Shown: positions 8,061-15,960 of the stretch, piece by piece | Layout: every line of letters begins with the position of its first letter | How positions within the stretch are numbered: position 1 is the first letter of the stretch | Source: JAKBCQ01 sp021807585 | Lineage (GTDB): Bacteria; Planctomycetota; Planctomycetia; Isosphaerales; Isosphaeraceae | Reading direction: 5' to 3' | NCBI GenBank assembly: GCA_027325115.1 | Contig: DAHWFG010000663.1 | Coordinates: 1 to 22,424, forward strand | DNA length: 22,424 bases | Made by a program: the position numbers and the translations under genes | The notes under the pieces: generated by a model | The model's database searches: none | Seen by the model: only the letters and a program-made list of their open reading frames with translations | Told to the model about the DNA's origin: nothing

Positions 8061-11000
8061 TCAGACTTCCGTCACAACGGAATCGACCTCGATCGTAATC
8101 GCTCCCGATTCGATATCGAGCCCGCCGCGGGGGGCGGTCGCCGCCGCGTCGTGCTCTCTAAAAAGCGATTGCAGGCGATCGTTCGTATTCTGAACGGAAA
8201 GCAGTTGATGCGAAAGCATCTCAATTCGTCGGCGAAACTGACCGAGCTCGACCGCGGACGACGCCGGCCGACGCGGATGTTTCGCTCGATAGATCGTCAG
8301 CCAATCACGCCATTCGCTTTCGATCTGATCGCGCGCCGACCGAGATCTCGCCGCGAGCTCCTCGGAACGAGCCGAAGCGTCGACGGTCTCGCCCCTCGCT
8401 CCCTGAAAGCGACGTTGCTCATATAACGTTCTTAAATGTTTATTTAGTGTTTGAACGATTCGTAAGTGTTGAGACAACACCTCGACGAACTTGCCCGCCG
8501 ACGTCGCGTCGAGCGAGGCCATGAACGATCCCGACCGAGCACCGCGAGCCTCAACGTCGATGGAACTCTTCGATTTGTCGACGATCGAGAGATCGGCGGC
8601 GACGGGCTGCAATGATTCGGCGGAATCCTGGAAACGATCCTCCGGAATCGACTCGGCCTTTCGAAGTCGGTCAATCAGCGATTCCCGCTCCGCGGCTTCG
8701 ACGATCAATCGCCGACGTTCGTCCACGGCCTCATGCCCGACGCGATCGACCTCGGCGGACAATCGTGCGCACGACGCATCGGCTTCGGCTCGTGCGTGCG
8801 CAGCTTCCCGCTCCAATCGCTCGGTCTCGCTCCGCAAATGCTCAAGCTGCGACGACAAACCTCGATTCTCAGCCTCGGCGGTCTCGACCCGAGATTCCAA
8901 TTCGGCGATCGTTCGTTCGTTCGCCGATCGAGATTGATCCCACTGAATCACCAATTGATTATGCTCTTGCTTAATCGAAACAATCGAATGCTCATATTCT
9001 TGATTAGAATGTTGCGACTCGACGAGACGAAGCTTGATTCGTTCGAGCTCCTCCTCGATCGCTCGCCTCGCCTCGAGCGACGCGGCGCGTTCGACGATCA
9101 AGCGATGGATTTCGGCTTTTTTGCCGTCAATATTCCGTTCGAGAGCGCCGATCTCAGATTGTCGATCGCTCGTCGCCGCATCGAAATCGGAGCGCAATCC
9201 GGCGACCGACGCTTCGGATTCGCGTCTCGCTCGATCGGCGTCGGCTGCGGCCTGGTTCGCTCGCACAATCCGTACCTCAGATTCGGCGATACCGGACTTC
9301 AACTCTTGAACACGACTCTCAGCCAAACGCAATCCGGTCGCCGACTCTTCAACGCGACGCTCGGCGGCGATCAGCGAAGACGTCAACTCCGCAATCCGAC
9401 GCTCATCGGCTTGCCTCTCGGACGTCAGCTCTTGAACGCGACGCTCAAACGAGCGCAATCCGGTCGCCGACTCGTCAACGCGACACTCGGCGGCGATCAA
9501 CGAAGACGTCAACTCCGCAATCCGACGCTCGTCGGCTTGCCGCTCCAACATCAGATCTTGAACACGACTCTCAGCCAACCGCAATCCGTTCACCATCTGC
9601 TCAACGCGACGCTCGGCGGCGATCAACGAAGACGTCAGCACCTCGGCCCGACTCCGCACCGATGCCGAGGATTCGCGCTCGTCGTCGATACGCTTACGCA
9701 AGGAATCAATCTCGTCGACGTGCTTGGCGACACAATCGTTGAATCGTTTATCGTTCTCGCGGATTCGCTCGGCGTGTTCGTCTCGATCTCGTTCGGATCG
9801 CGACGAACGCTCACGCCAATACTCACGCTCAACCCCTTGACGAGCGAATTCGAGTTCGAGCTCGGCGATCCGTTCGGCCGAGGATTCGAGCCCGGCCTGG
9901 AAGCCGCCGCGAATCCGTGTAATCTCAGACTCGAACTCGTCGATCGAACTCGCTCGCCTCGATTCACTTTCATACAAAAGTGCTTGGATATCATTATGTC
10001 GGATCGTCCATTCGCCGACGACACGAGCATGATCACGCGTAAGTTCATCGATTTGACTCGCGGCTCGCGCTTGAACGCGTTCGCGTTCGATTCGTTCGTT
10101 TTCGATTTGTTCGGTCAGACGTTCGATCGTCTCGACGAGTTCGAGTTCGTGCGTCGAGGCGAGCGCGATTTCGGCGCGAGCGGCCGCGATCGTCGCCGAG
10201 TTCTCTTGATCTCGAACGAGCAAGGCTTCGCGTTCTTCAGCAAGCGTTTTCATCATTCCGATTTCGGAGCGCGATCGCGACTCGAGATCATTCAATCTTT
10301 TGTTTAGAAGCGAAATCGTCGCCTCGCGCGCCGAGAGAACGCTTGAATGTTCACGCGTAAGATCCCGATTGTGTTCTTCAAGTTCGTTCAACCGCGTATG
10401 CAACGACGCGATCGTCGCTTCGCGGGCCGAGATCTCGTCGGCGGCGGACGCTTCGAGTGTTTTCAAGAGGGTTTGGAGCTCGCGCGTTTGCGATCGCGCC
10501 TCGGCCGCTTCTAGCAAAGACCGTTCCGCGGTTTTGTGGCCTCGATTTCGATCGACAAGTTCTTGTTCGAGCCGTTCGACACGCTCCGCGAGTCGATCGC
10601 GATCGAGAACCGCGGCGTCGTGGATCGACCGATCGACACGTTCTTGTGCGAGAGCCCGAAGATCGCCGATCACCTTCCGGTCGGTATCGATCAAGGTTTG
10701 AAGTTCTTCGATCCGATCCGCTTGAATGCGCTCCGAATCGCTCGCATTCGCGACGAGTCGCTCGATTTCTTGGCGATGCTCCCGATCGTTCGCCTCGAAC
10801 GACCCACGACGCCCGACCTCAATCTCTTCGAGTTCACGACGATGAGCGGAATTGATCTCTTCAAGTTTGGATCGGTATTCGCTTTCGATCGCTTGGGTGC
10901 GCTTATGTTCATTCGCTGAGTTCGTCTCGGCGATTTGACGAAGCTTTCCGGCTTCTTTGAGGTCGATTTCGGCTTGCGCGAGCCGCGATTCGGCTTGGCT

Positions 11001-11411
11001 TCGCAGGGCGTCGGCTTCGAGGGATCGCCGATCGGCGTGTTCGCGGGCCTGGACCGACTCGTCAAGAAGTCGTTTCGCATCGGTCGCGGCGGGTTCGATC
11101 CTGTTGAGCTGAAGTACGAGCGCATCGGATCGCTCGATTGCTTCGGCGAGCCGAGCCTCGAGGCCGCGAAATTCTTCGTCGCGGGCGTCAAGACGCGATT
11201 GAAGTGAAACGAGTTCGTTCCGGATGAGGAAATAATCTTCTTTGGGAACGAAGTCGACCTCGCCCATCGTCGCGGTTCGCACCTCACCCGATCGGTGCAC
11301 GCGTATGAGCCGTTCGCACGCGTTGCAGCAGATCACGAGCCCCGCGTACTCGGCGCGAATTTTCAAACGACGACCGCAGTGAGGACATTCGGAATCAAGG
11401 CGGTCTATCAC
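8061..11411 (-). CDS. Giant coiled-coil protein with N-terminal zinc ribbon
   Basis: This encodes 1116 residues from a GTG, with GGAG at 11423-11426 eleven bases upstream. The N-terminus is a CxxC-x16-CxxC zinc ribbon (Cys9, Cys12, Cys29, Cys32), similar to the short zinc ribbons found at the start of many planctomycete proteins. From about residue 55 to 960 it is almost wholly heptad-like, rich in Glu, Arg, Ala, Ser and Leu, with few prolines. Residues about 590-710 hold three tandem 42-residue repeats (LTSSLIAAERRVEESATGL type), which is six heptads per unit. A more globular C-terminal segment at about 985-1090 includes HLRIVQTLNKHLRTLYEQRR. There is no Walker A motif, hinge or ABC signature, so this is not an SMC or Rad50 ATPase. 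No transmembrane segment is seen. A scaffold, tether or cytoskeleton-like role is plausible but unproven. It stands alone as a transcription unit. Confidence 0.85.
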   Translation of the reverse strand: MIDRLDSECPHCGRRLKIRAEYAGLVICCNACERLIRVHRSGEVRTATMGEVDFVPKEDYFLIRNELVSLQSRLDARDEEFRGLEARLAEAIERSDALVLQLNRIEPAATDAKRLLDESVQAREHADRRSLEADALRSQAESRLAQAEIDLKEAGKLRQIAETNSANEHKRTQAIESEYRSKLEEINSAHRRELEEIEVGRRGSFEANDREHRQEIERLVANASDSERIQADRIEELQTLIDTDRKVIGDLRALAQERVDRSIHDAAVLDRDRLAERVERLEQELVDRNRGHKTAERSLLEAAEARSQTRELQTLLKTLEASAADEISAREATIASLHTRLNELEEHNRDLTREHSSVLSAREATISLLNKRLNDLESRSRSEIGMMKTLAEEREALLVRDQENSATIAAARAEIALASTHELELVETIERLTEQIENERIERERVQARAASQIDELTRDHARVVGEWTIRHNDIQALLYESESRRASSIDEFESEITRIRGGFQAGLESSAERIAELELEFARQGVEREYWRERSSRSERDRDEHAERIRENDKRFNDCVAKHVDEIDSLRKRIDDERESSASVRSRAEVLTSSLIAAERRVEQMVNGLRLAESRVQDLMLERQADERRIAELTSSLIAAECRVDESATGLRSFERRVQELTSERQADERRIAELTSSLIAAERRVEESATGLRLAESRVQELKSGIAESEVRIVRANQAAADADRARRESEASVAGLRSDFDAATSDRQSEIGALERNIDGKKAEIHRLIVERAASLEARRAIEEELERIKLRLVESQHSNQEYEHSIVSIKQEHNQLVIQWDQSRSANERTIAELESRVETAEAENRGLSSQLEHLRSETERLEREAAHARAEADASCARLSAEVDRVGHEAVDERRRLIVEAAERESLIDRLRKAESIPEDRFQDSAESLQPVAADLSIVDKSKSSIDVEARGARSGSFMASLDATSAGKFVEVLSQHLRIVQTLNKHLRTLYEQRRFQGARGETVDASARSEELAARSRSARDQIESEWRDWLTIYRAKHPRRPASSAVELGQFRRRIEMLSHQLLSVQNTNDRLQSLFREHDAAATAPRGGLDIESGAITIEVDSVVTEV
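9301..9640 (-). repeat. 126-base tandem repeat within the coiled-coil gene
   Basis: Near-identical units recur with a period of exactly 126 bases; the marker CTTGAA occurs on the plus strand at 9305, 9431 and 9557. The last copy is partly diverged. The period equals 42 codons, or six heptads, so added or lost copies keep both frame and coiled-coil register. DNA-level similarity is high, which points to recent duplication or ongoing homogenisation. Confidence 0.85.
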
Positions 11412-11531
11412 GGTGGTTCAAGCTCCGCTTGATGATCGCATGTTTGAATACAAGGAATCACTCGAACGCGACATTGAAGTCGAATCAAGGCCTTCCTGGA
11501 CTTCGATCCGGAAACCGCACGACGCGCGAGC

Positions 11532-11537
11532 ATTATA
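11532..11537 (-). promoter_or_regulatory. Perfect TATAAT -10 box upstream of the coiled-coil gene
   Basis: The minus strand reads TATAAT from 11537 to 11532 in otherwise GC-rich sequence. No good -35 lies at 16-18 bases. The predicted leader to the GTG at 11411 is about 115 bases. Confidence 0.4.
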
Positions 11538-11755
11538 CATTGATCGACGATCGGCGCGATGAAACAATGCGTGCGATTCATCAATCGATCAAGATTGACG
11601 TACTTGAAAGCGACCGCTGAATCGCAAGCGAGAAAAGGCCGAGTTCATCGAATCCAACGCGATCGATTCGACGTTCGCGGTCTTATTATTTTGAAACTCC
11701 GAGCGCCGAGTCAACACGATCTTAACCGATAATTCGCGATCCGGCGCGGAAGCCG

Positions 11756-11786
11756 AAAAAAATCATCCGTCGCGACCGACCCGACG
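11756..11786 (-). terminator. Possible weak terminator after the TPR/FG-GAP gene
   Basis: On the minus strand a short CGTCG/CGACG stem (11786-11782 with 11772-11768) is followed five bases later by a run of seven T (11762-11756), about 20 bases after the stop codon. The stem is short and the T-run is offset, so this is weak. The GC-rich arms around it (GTCGC and GCGAC) could form alternative pairings. Confidence 0.3.
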
Positions 11787-11806
11787 CGCCGGCGACTTTT
11801 GTATTG

Positions 11807-14692
11807 TTATTTATTCAAACTTTTAATATTAACAAATGAACTTCCCTCTGTAATTTTATAAAAACGGTCGGCTTTCAAATGTCGGGCGCGATCGACGACG
11901 CCCGACGGCCATCGGACCGCGATCGATTCGACTTCGCTCGCCGCGCCCAGGCCGAAGTGAATTCTGGGGTCCGAAGCCGATTCGTAGCTTCCGCCGCCGT
12001 CGCGGCGGGCGACGAAGCGCGTTCCCCCCGCGACGACCTCGACCTGCGCACCGGAACCGTCGCGCGGCGATTTCACCCCTACGAGAGTGAGCGTGAGGAA
12101 TCGACCCGTTTGGGATCGATTATGAAAATATGCGAGCGGCGCGTTTTGCGCGACGACGACGAGGTCGATTGCGCCGTCGTCGTCGAGATCGCCCCAAGCC
12201 GATCCCCGCGCCGTTCTGGGAACGCTCCAACACGAACCGGCGCGGCTCGATCCGTCGACGACTCGGCCGTCGGCTCGTCCCAACAAAAGCTGAGCGGGCA
12301 TCGCGTATGGAACGCGGGGCCGACCGTCGTTCACATGACCGTTTGAGCTCGCGAGATCGAGCCGACCGTCGTTGTTAAAATCGGCGGCCGTCACGCCGAA
12401 GCCAAGGAGAAAGCGGCTCGGCGCCGCCAAACCGATCGCCGACGTATGATCGGCGAACATTCCCCCGCCGAGATTGCGGAAAAACGTCGTCGATTCGCCG
12501 TAAAAATTGGTCACGAAAAGATCGACCGTTCCGTTGCGATCAAAATCCCCCGCCGCGATCCCCATCCCGGCTTGAAAGCCCCCGCCGCCGTTGCAGGCGA
12601 CCCCCGACGCGAAACCGATCTCCTCAAATTTCATCCCCCCTTGATTATGAAAGTAATAATTCGCCGTCATATCGTTGGCCACGAACAGATCGATCTTGCC
12701 GTCGCCGTCCAAATCGGTCGCGATCACGCCAAGCCCGCGACCGTCGCGGTCGACGATCCCCGCCTCCTCGGTCACATCGACGAATCGTCCTCCGTCGTTG
12801 CGAAACAATCGATCGGCCTCCCCCTTAAAATCCCGCGGCGTGCAATAAAACCGCCGACCCGTCTCGGCGTCGACGCACTCCGCGGGATGATCGGCATTCC
12901 ATTCCAAATATTGACATACATAAAGATCAAGATCACCGTCGCCGTCGAGATCGGCCCACGCCGCCGAAGTCGGCCAACCCCGATCCCCCGCGAGCCCCGT
13001 CTTCGCGGTCGCGTCCTCAAACGTTCCGTCGCCTCGATTCCTCAATAGCTCATATTTACGCCAACGTGTGATAAACAAATCAGGGAATCCGTCGTTATCA
13101 TAATCGCCGACGGCGACCCCGTGTCCGTAGCCCGCGGGGACGGCGGCGAGCCCCGCCGTTTTGGTCGCATCCTCGAACGTCCCGTCGCCTCGATTCCGAA
13201 ACAAGCGATCGCCGCGGCGGGTCGGAACCGGATCGGGCGGAAACACGCCCCCTTGAACCGCGTAAACGTCGAGCCGGCCGTCGCCGTCGTAATCGAGCAG
13301 CGCAACCCCTCCGTTCATCGTCTCGGGGAGCTGTTTCAACCGAGAGGAACCATTCTCATAAGTAAAACTTAATCCCGACCGCTCGGCGTCGTCGACGAAG
13401 CGCAACCCCGAGAGATCACGCTCGACGGTCGAATCCGCGGCCCGGTCGGATGCCTCAAAATTCAATCTGTTCGAGATATCTTCGATCTTGTAAGCGAGCG
13501 TCGCCGCGAAATCGGCGAGCGAGGGAACCGCGCGAACCGGACGGAACGGCTTCGATCCCGCCAGGATCGACCACCGTTCGGCCTCGAACCGCATCCCCAG
13601 GCGATCGGCCAAACTCGCCAATTCGGCGGCGTGCGAACGCGATTCCTTTTGCACAAGAGTCTCTTCATATTTTTTCCGAAGTGCGCGCACCTCGGCGCCC
13701 CGGCGACGGAACTCGATCGCCTTTTCGGTCTCGCCGGCGCGAACCGCGAGCTCGGCCAACCGATCGAGCGTCGTGAAACCGCCGCGATCGCGCTCGAGCC
13801 GTTCGATCAACACGCCTCGCTCAAACGATTCATCATGAAGCGAAGCCGCGAGTCGAACTCGTACGTCGTCGATCGTCGTATTAAGAAGATCTAATATCGG
13901 AATATTTTTTGATGCGGCGATCGTTTCGGCGATCGCATCGGTTGCGAGCGCGACTTTGAGTTTTGTCTTCCAAACCGCGACGTCGTTCGGCCTTCGTCGC
14001 TCGCATTCATCGAGCTTTTTCCGCGCCTCGGCATAATCGCCGCGCACGAGCGCCAGATTCGCTCGGGCCAAAAGGATGCGATCGTCGTCGGGGGCGTCGC
14101 GCGCCAGTTGATTTAGATAGCTCTCGGTTCGCTGTAAGGGGAACGCCTCGACGTCGAGCTTCCAAAGCTCGCTCAAGACGCCTACGGGATCATCCCAGGG
14201 GTTCCACGTGTTCTGATATAGCCGTTTGACGTCGTCGATTCGCCCCTCAACCTGGAGGATCCTGGCCAATAGCTTGGCGCCTTCAAACGTTTTGATTCCA
14301 TCGCCGCGCTCGAGGATCTCCTCGGCTTCGGCGAGTCGGCCTTGCGTAAGCGCGAGTTTAGCGCCTTCGAGGGAAGCTCGCGCGCGAAACGGCGATGTCG
14401 CGGAAACCTTTCTCCAGGCGATTTCGGCGTTCTTCACGCGCCCGAGCGAACGCTCGCACAAGCCGATTCGATACCAAACCTCGCCGTCCTTGGGGGTGAA
14501 ACGCACAACCCATTTCAGCATCGCAAGCGCATCGAGATATCGACGTTCGTCCATCACACGGCGGATCGCATCAAGCCGCGATTCGCGGTAACGCGTCCAC
14601 GCGGAACGCCCCGCGGCGGCCAAGAGAGCCGTCGCCGCCAGCAATCCCACGATGACGACAATCCTTCCGCCGACGAGCCTCTTTGGTTTCAT
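11807..14692 (-). CDS. TPR / FG-GAP beta-propeller / ASPIC-UnbV (CRTAC1-like) secreted or anchored protein
   Basis: This encodes 961 residues from the ATG at 14692. A GTG at 14719 and an ATG at 14704 would add nine or four residues; none of the three has a clear ribosome site, and 14692 gives a clean basic n-region before the helix. Residues about 10-30 form a signal anchor (VVIVGLLAATALLAAAG). Residues about 40-420 are helical and TPR-like (RYLDALAMLKWVVRFTPKDGEVWYRIG). Residues about 465-845 hold seven DxDxDG-type calcium-binding FG-GAP/VCBS motifs, from DYDGDGRLD at 467 to DLDDDGAID at 835, enough for one seven-bladed propeller. Residues about 862-945 match the ASPIC/UnbV domain (GSGAQVEV, IHFGLGAASEVESIAVRWPSG). 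Such proteins are abundant in planctomycetes, and their substrates are unknown. It probably acts outside the cytoplasmic membrane. Confidence 0.9.
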   Translation of the reverse strand: MKPKRLVGGRIVVIVGLLAATALLAAAGRSAWTRYRESRLDAIRRVMDERRYLDALAMLKWVVRFTPKDGEVWYRIGLCERSLGRVKNAEIAWRKVSATSPFRARASLEGAKLALTQGRLAEAEEILERGDGIKTFEGAKLLARILQVEGRIDDVKRLYQNTWNPWDDPVGVLSELWKLDVEAFPLQRTESYLNQLARDAPDDDRILLARANLALVRGDYAEARKKLDECERRRPNDVAVWKTKLKVALATDAIAETIAASKNIPILDLLNTTIDDVRVRLAASLHDESFERGVLIERLERDRGGFTTLDRLAELAVRAGETEKAIEFRRRGAEVRALRKKYEETLVQKESRSHAAELASLADRLGMRFEAERWSILAGSKPFRPVRAVPSLADFAATLAYKIEDISNRLNFEASDRAADSTVERDLSGLRFVDDAERSGLSFTYENGSSRLKQLPETMNGGVALLDYDGDGRLDVYAVQGGVFPPDPVPTRRGDRLFRNRGDGTFEDATKTAGLAAVPAGYGHGVAVGDYDNDGFPDLFITRWRKYELLRNRGDGTFEDATAKTGLAGDRGWPTSAAWADLDGDGDLDLYVCQYLEWNADHPAECVDAETGRRFYCTPRDFKGEADRLFRNDGGRFVDVTEEAGIVDRDGRGLGVIATDLDGDGKIDLFVANDMTANYYFHNQGGMKFEEIGFASGVACNGGGGFQAGMGIAAGDFDRNGTVDLFVTNFYGESTTFFRNLGGGMFADHTSAIGLAAPSRFLLGFGVTAADFNNDGRLDLASSNGHVNDGRPRVPYAMPAQLLLGRADGRVVDGSSRAGSCWSVPRTARGSAWGDLDDDGAIDLVVVAQNAPLAYFHNRSQTGRFLTLTLVGVKSPRDGSGAQVEVVAGGTRFVARRDGGGSYESASDPRIHFGLGAASEVESIAVRWPSGVVDRARHLKADRFYKITEGSSFVNIKSLNK

Positions 14693-14852
14693 GAAAAAAA
14701 TCATCGCAAAAATCGCCACAAACGAGCAAGTCTCGGCTGTTTTTCTTCATCATGCGATCGACGACCGAACTTACGTTCCACGATTCCCGGTTCATTGCCG
14801 TCTTCACCACGACTCCGACTGGCGATCGATCCGCCGCTCCGCCAAAATAGCG

Positions 14853-14866
14853 TGAGAACTTTCTCA
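14853..14866. promoter_or_regulatory. Operator-like inverted repeat in a divergent promoter region
   Basis: TGAGAA-CT-TTCTCA is a perfect 6-2-6 inverted repeat in the roughly 230-base gap between the divergent TPR/FG-GAP and aldo/keto reductase genes, 60 bases upstream of the latter's ATG. Its position suits a regulator binding site. No regulator gene is nearby, so the role is inferred. Confidence 0.3.
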
Positions 14867-14926
14867 ACCGACGACAAACGACCGATCGACCGTGGTCGAT
14901 CCGCCGCACGACGACGAGGCTTCTTC

Positions 14927-15880
14927 ATGCAATATCGCGAACTGGGAAAAACCGGCTTGAAAGTCGCGCCGATCGGTTTCGGAGCGAGCCCGCTCGGCGG
15001 CGTGTACGGATCGCTCGACGCGAACGAAGGAATCCGCTCGGTACACGTCGCGATCGAACGCGGCGTCAACTTGTTCGACACCAGCCCGTATTACGGCGAC
15101 ACGCGATCCGAGGCGTTCCTTGGCAAGGCGCTCCAAGGCCCGTGGAGGTCGAAGATCATCCTCTCCTCAAAGGGGGGACGGATCGCGCAATCGACGTTCG
15201 ACTTCTCGCCCAAACACATGGAACAAAGCCTAGATGAATCACTCGATCGTTTAAAGACGGATTATCTAGATATTTTTATTGCCCATGACATCGAATTCGC
15301 CGACGATTTCGATCGGATCTGGACCGAAACGGTCCCTGCGATGGAGCGATTGAAGCAAAAAGGGAAGTGTCGATTTATCGGCGTTTCGGGGTTGCCGCTC
15401 GGCTTGCTCGCCGAGGCGTCGGTCAAGGCGCCGATCGACCTTGTACTCAGTTATTGCCATTTCAACTTGCTTGATCATACGCTGAAAGATCGACTCGCGC
15501 CGATCGTCAAGGAACGCGGCTTGGGTTTGATCAACGCGAGTCCGCTGGCGATGGGACTTTTGTCAAAATCAGGGCCCCCCGCGTGGCATCCCGCCCCCGA
15601 TTCGATTCAGACCGCGGCGCGACGCGCCGCCGATTATTGTTCGGGGTGGAACGTCGATATCGCGACGATCGCGGTTCAGTTCAGCGTCCTCGATCCCGCG
15701 ATCCCCGTAACTCTCATCGGCATGAAAACCGCAGCCGAAGTCGAACAAAACCTCGCCGCGCTCGACGCGACGATTCAATCCGAACTCCTCGAAGAAGTTC
15801 GGTCGATCCTCGCCCCCGTTCAGGGCAAAACTTGGCCGAGCGGCAATTGGCCGCTCGAAGCCGATCTCATTGCGAAATGA
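14927..15880 (+). CDS. Aldo/keto reductase, L-galactose dehydrogenase-like
   Basis: This is a 317-residue cytosolic NAD(P)-dependent oxidoreductase with a TIM-barrel fold. The frame is open much further upstream, but that part is antisense to the neighbouring gene. The ATG at 14927 has GAGG at 14916-14919 and gives the family's usual start (MQYRELGKTGLKVAPIGFG). The catalytic tetrad is complete: Asp51, Tyr56, Lys82 and His120. The stretches GFGASPLGGVYG, FDTSPYYGDTRSE, IAHDIEF, LSYCHFN, ASPLAMGLL and GPPAWHPAP follow the plant L-galactose 1-dehydrogenase pattern more closely than general aldo/keto reductases, from memory of that family. The likely reaction is oxidation of a sugar such as L-galactose or L-fucose to its lactone. 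The substrate is not proven, and the neighbours give no pathway hint. Confidence 0.88.
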   Translation: MQYRELGKTGLKVAPIGFGASPLGGVYGSLDANEGIRSVHVAIERGVNLFDTSPYYGDTRSEAFLGKALQGPWRSKIILSSKGGRIAQSTFDFSPKHMEQSLDESLDRLKTDYLDIFIAHDIEFADDFDRIWTETVPAMERLKQKGKCRFIGVSGLPLGLLAEASVKAPIDLVLSYCHFNLLDHTLKDRLAPIVKERGLGLINASPLAMGLLSKSGPPAWHPAPDSIQTAARRAADYCSGWNVDIATIAVQFSVLDPAIPVTLIGMKTAAEVEQNLAALDATIQSELLEEVRSILAPVQGKTWPSGNWPLEADLIAK

Positions 15881-15942
15881 CCGCAAACGCTCTTGATCGA
15901 TCAAGCCGACGCGTCGGGCGATCGCCAAATGATCGCGACGTT

Positions 15943-15948
15943 TAGAAT
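15943..15948 (+). promoter_or_regulatory. -10-like TAGAAT just ahead of the GspE-like gene
   Basis: TAGAAT lies 12 bases before the ATG at 15961. If used, transcription would start about six bases before the start codon, giving a nearly leaderless mRNA, which fits the lack of a good ribosome site. No clear -35 is present, and read-through from the aldo/keto reductase 80 bases upstream is the alternative. Confidence 0.25.
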
Positions 15949-15960
15949 ATTGGATAACTT

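Larger units (their letters stand above)
11412..11806. other. Intergenic region of about 395 bases
   Basis: No convincing gene is present. A 63-codon plus-strand frame at 11429-11620 has no ribosome site or recognisable product. The region carries the leader and a candidate promoter for the coiled-coil gene, and the AT-rich tail and possible terminator of the TPR/FG-GAP gene. Confidence 0.6.

Noticed and set aside
8733..10307. 524-codon open frame on the plus strand, with internal repeats, inside the coiled-coil gene
   Set aside because: It is antisense to a well-supported coiled-coil gene. Its repeats mirror the 126-base repeat of that gene, it has no ribosome site, and its product is Arg/Leu-rich with no family resemblance.
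8061..11411. SMC/Rad50-type ATPase
   Set aside because: No Walker A, ABC signature or hinge is visible, and the N-terminus is a zinc ribbon.
11429..11620. 63-codon plus-strand frame in the intergenic region
   Set aside because: No ribosome site or recognisable product, and it overlaps the predicted promoter and leader of the coiled-coil gene.
14342..14926. N-terminal extension of the aldo/keto reductase frame
   Set aside because: The first 195 codons are antisense to the TPR/FG-GAP gene and are Arg/Ser/Pro-rich. The ATG at 14927 has a ribosome site and matches the family start.
15892..15905. Palindrome CTTGATCGATCAAG after the aldo/keto reductase as a terminator
   Set aside because: It is a perfect 14-base palindrome but has no loop of useful size and no U-tract. 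GATCGATC-type palindromes are common throughout this window.
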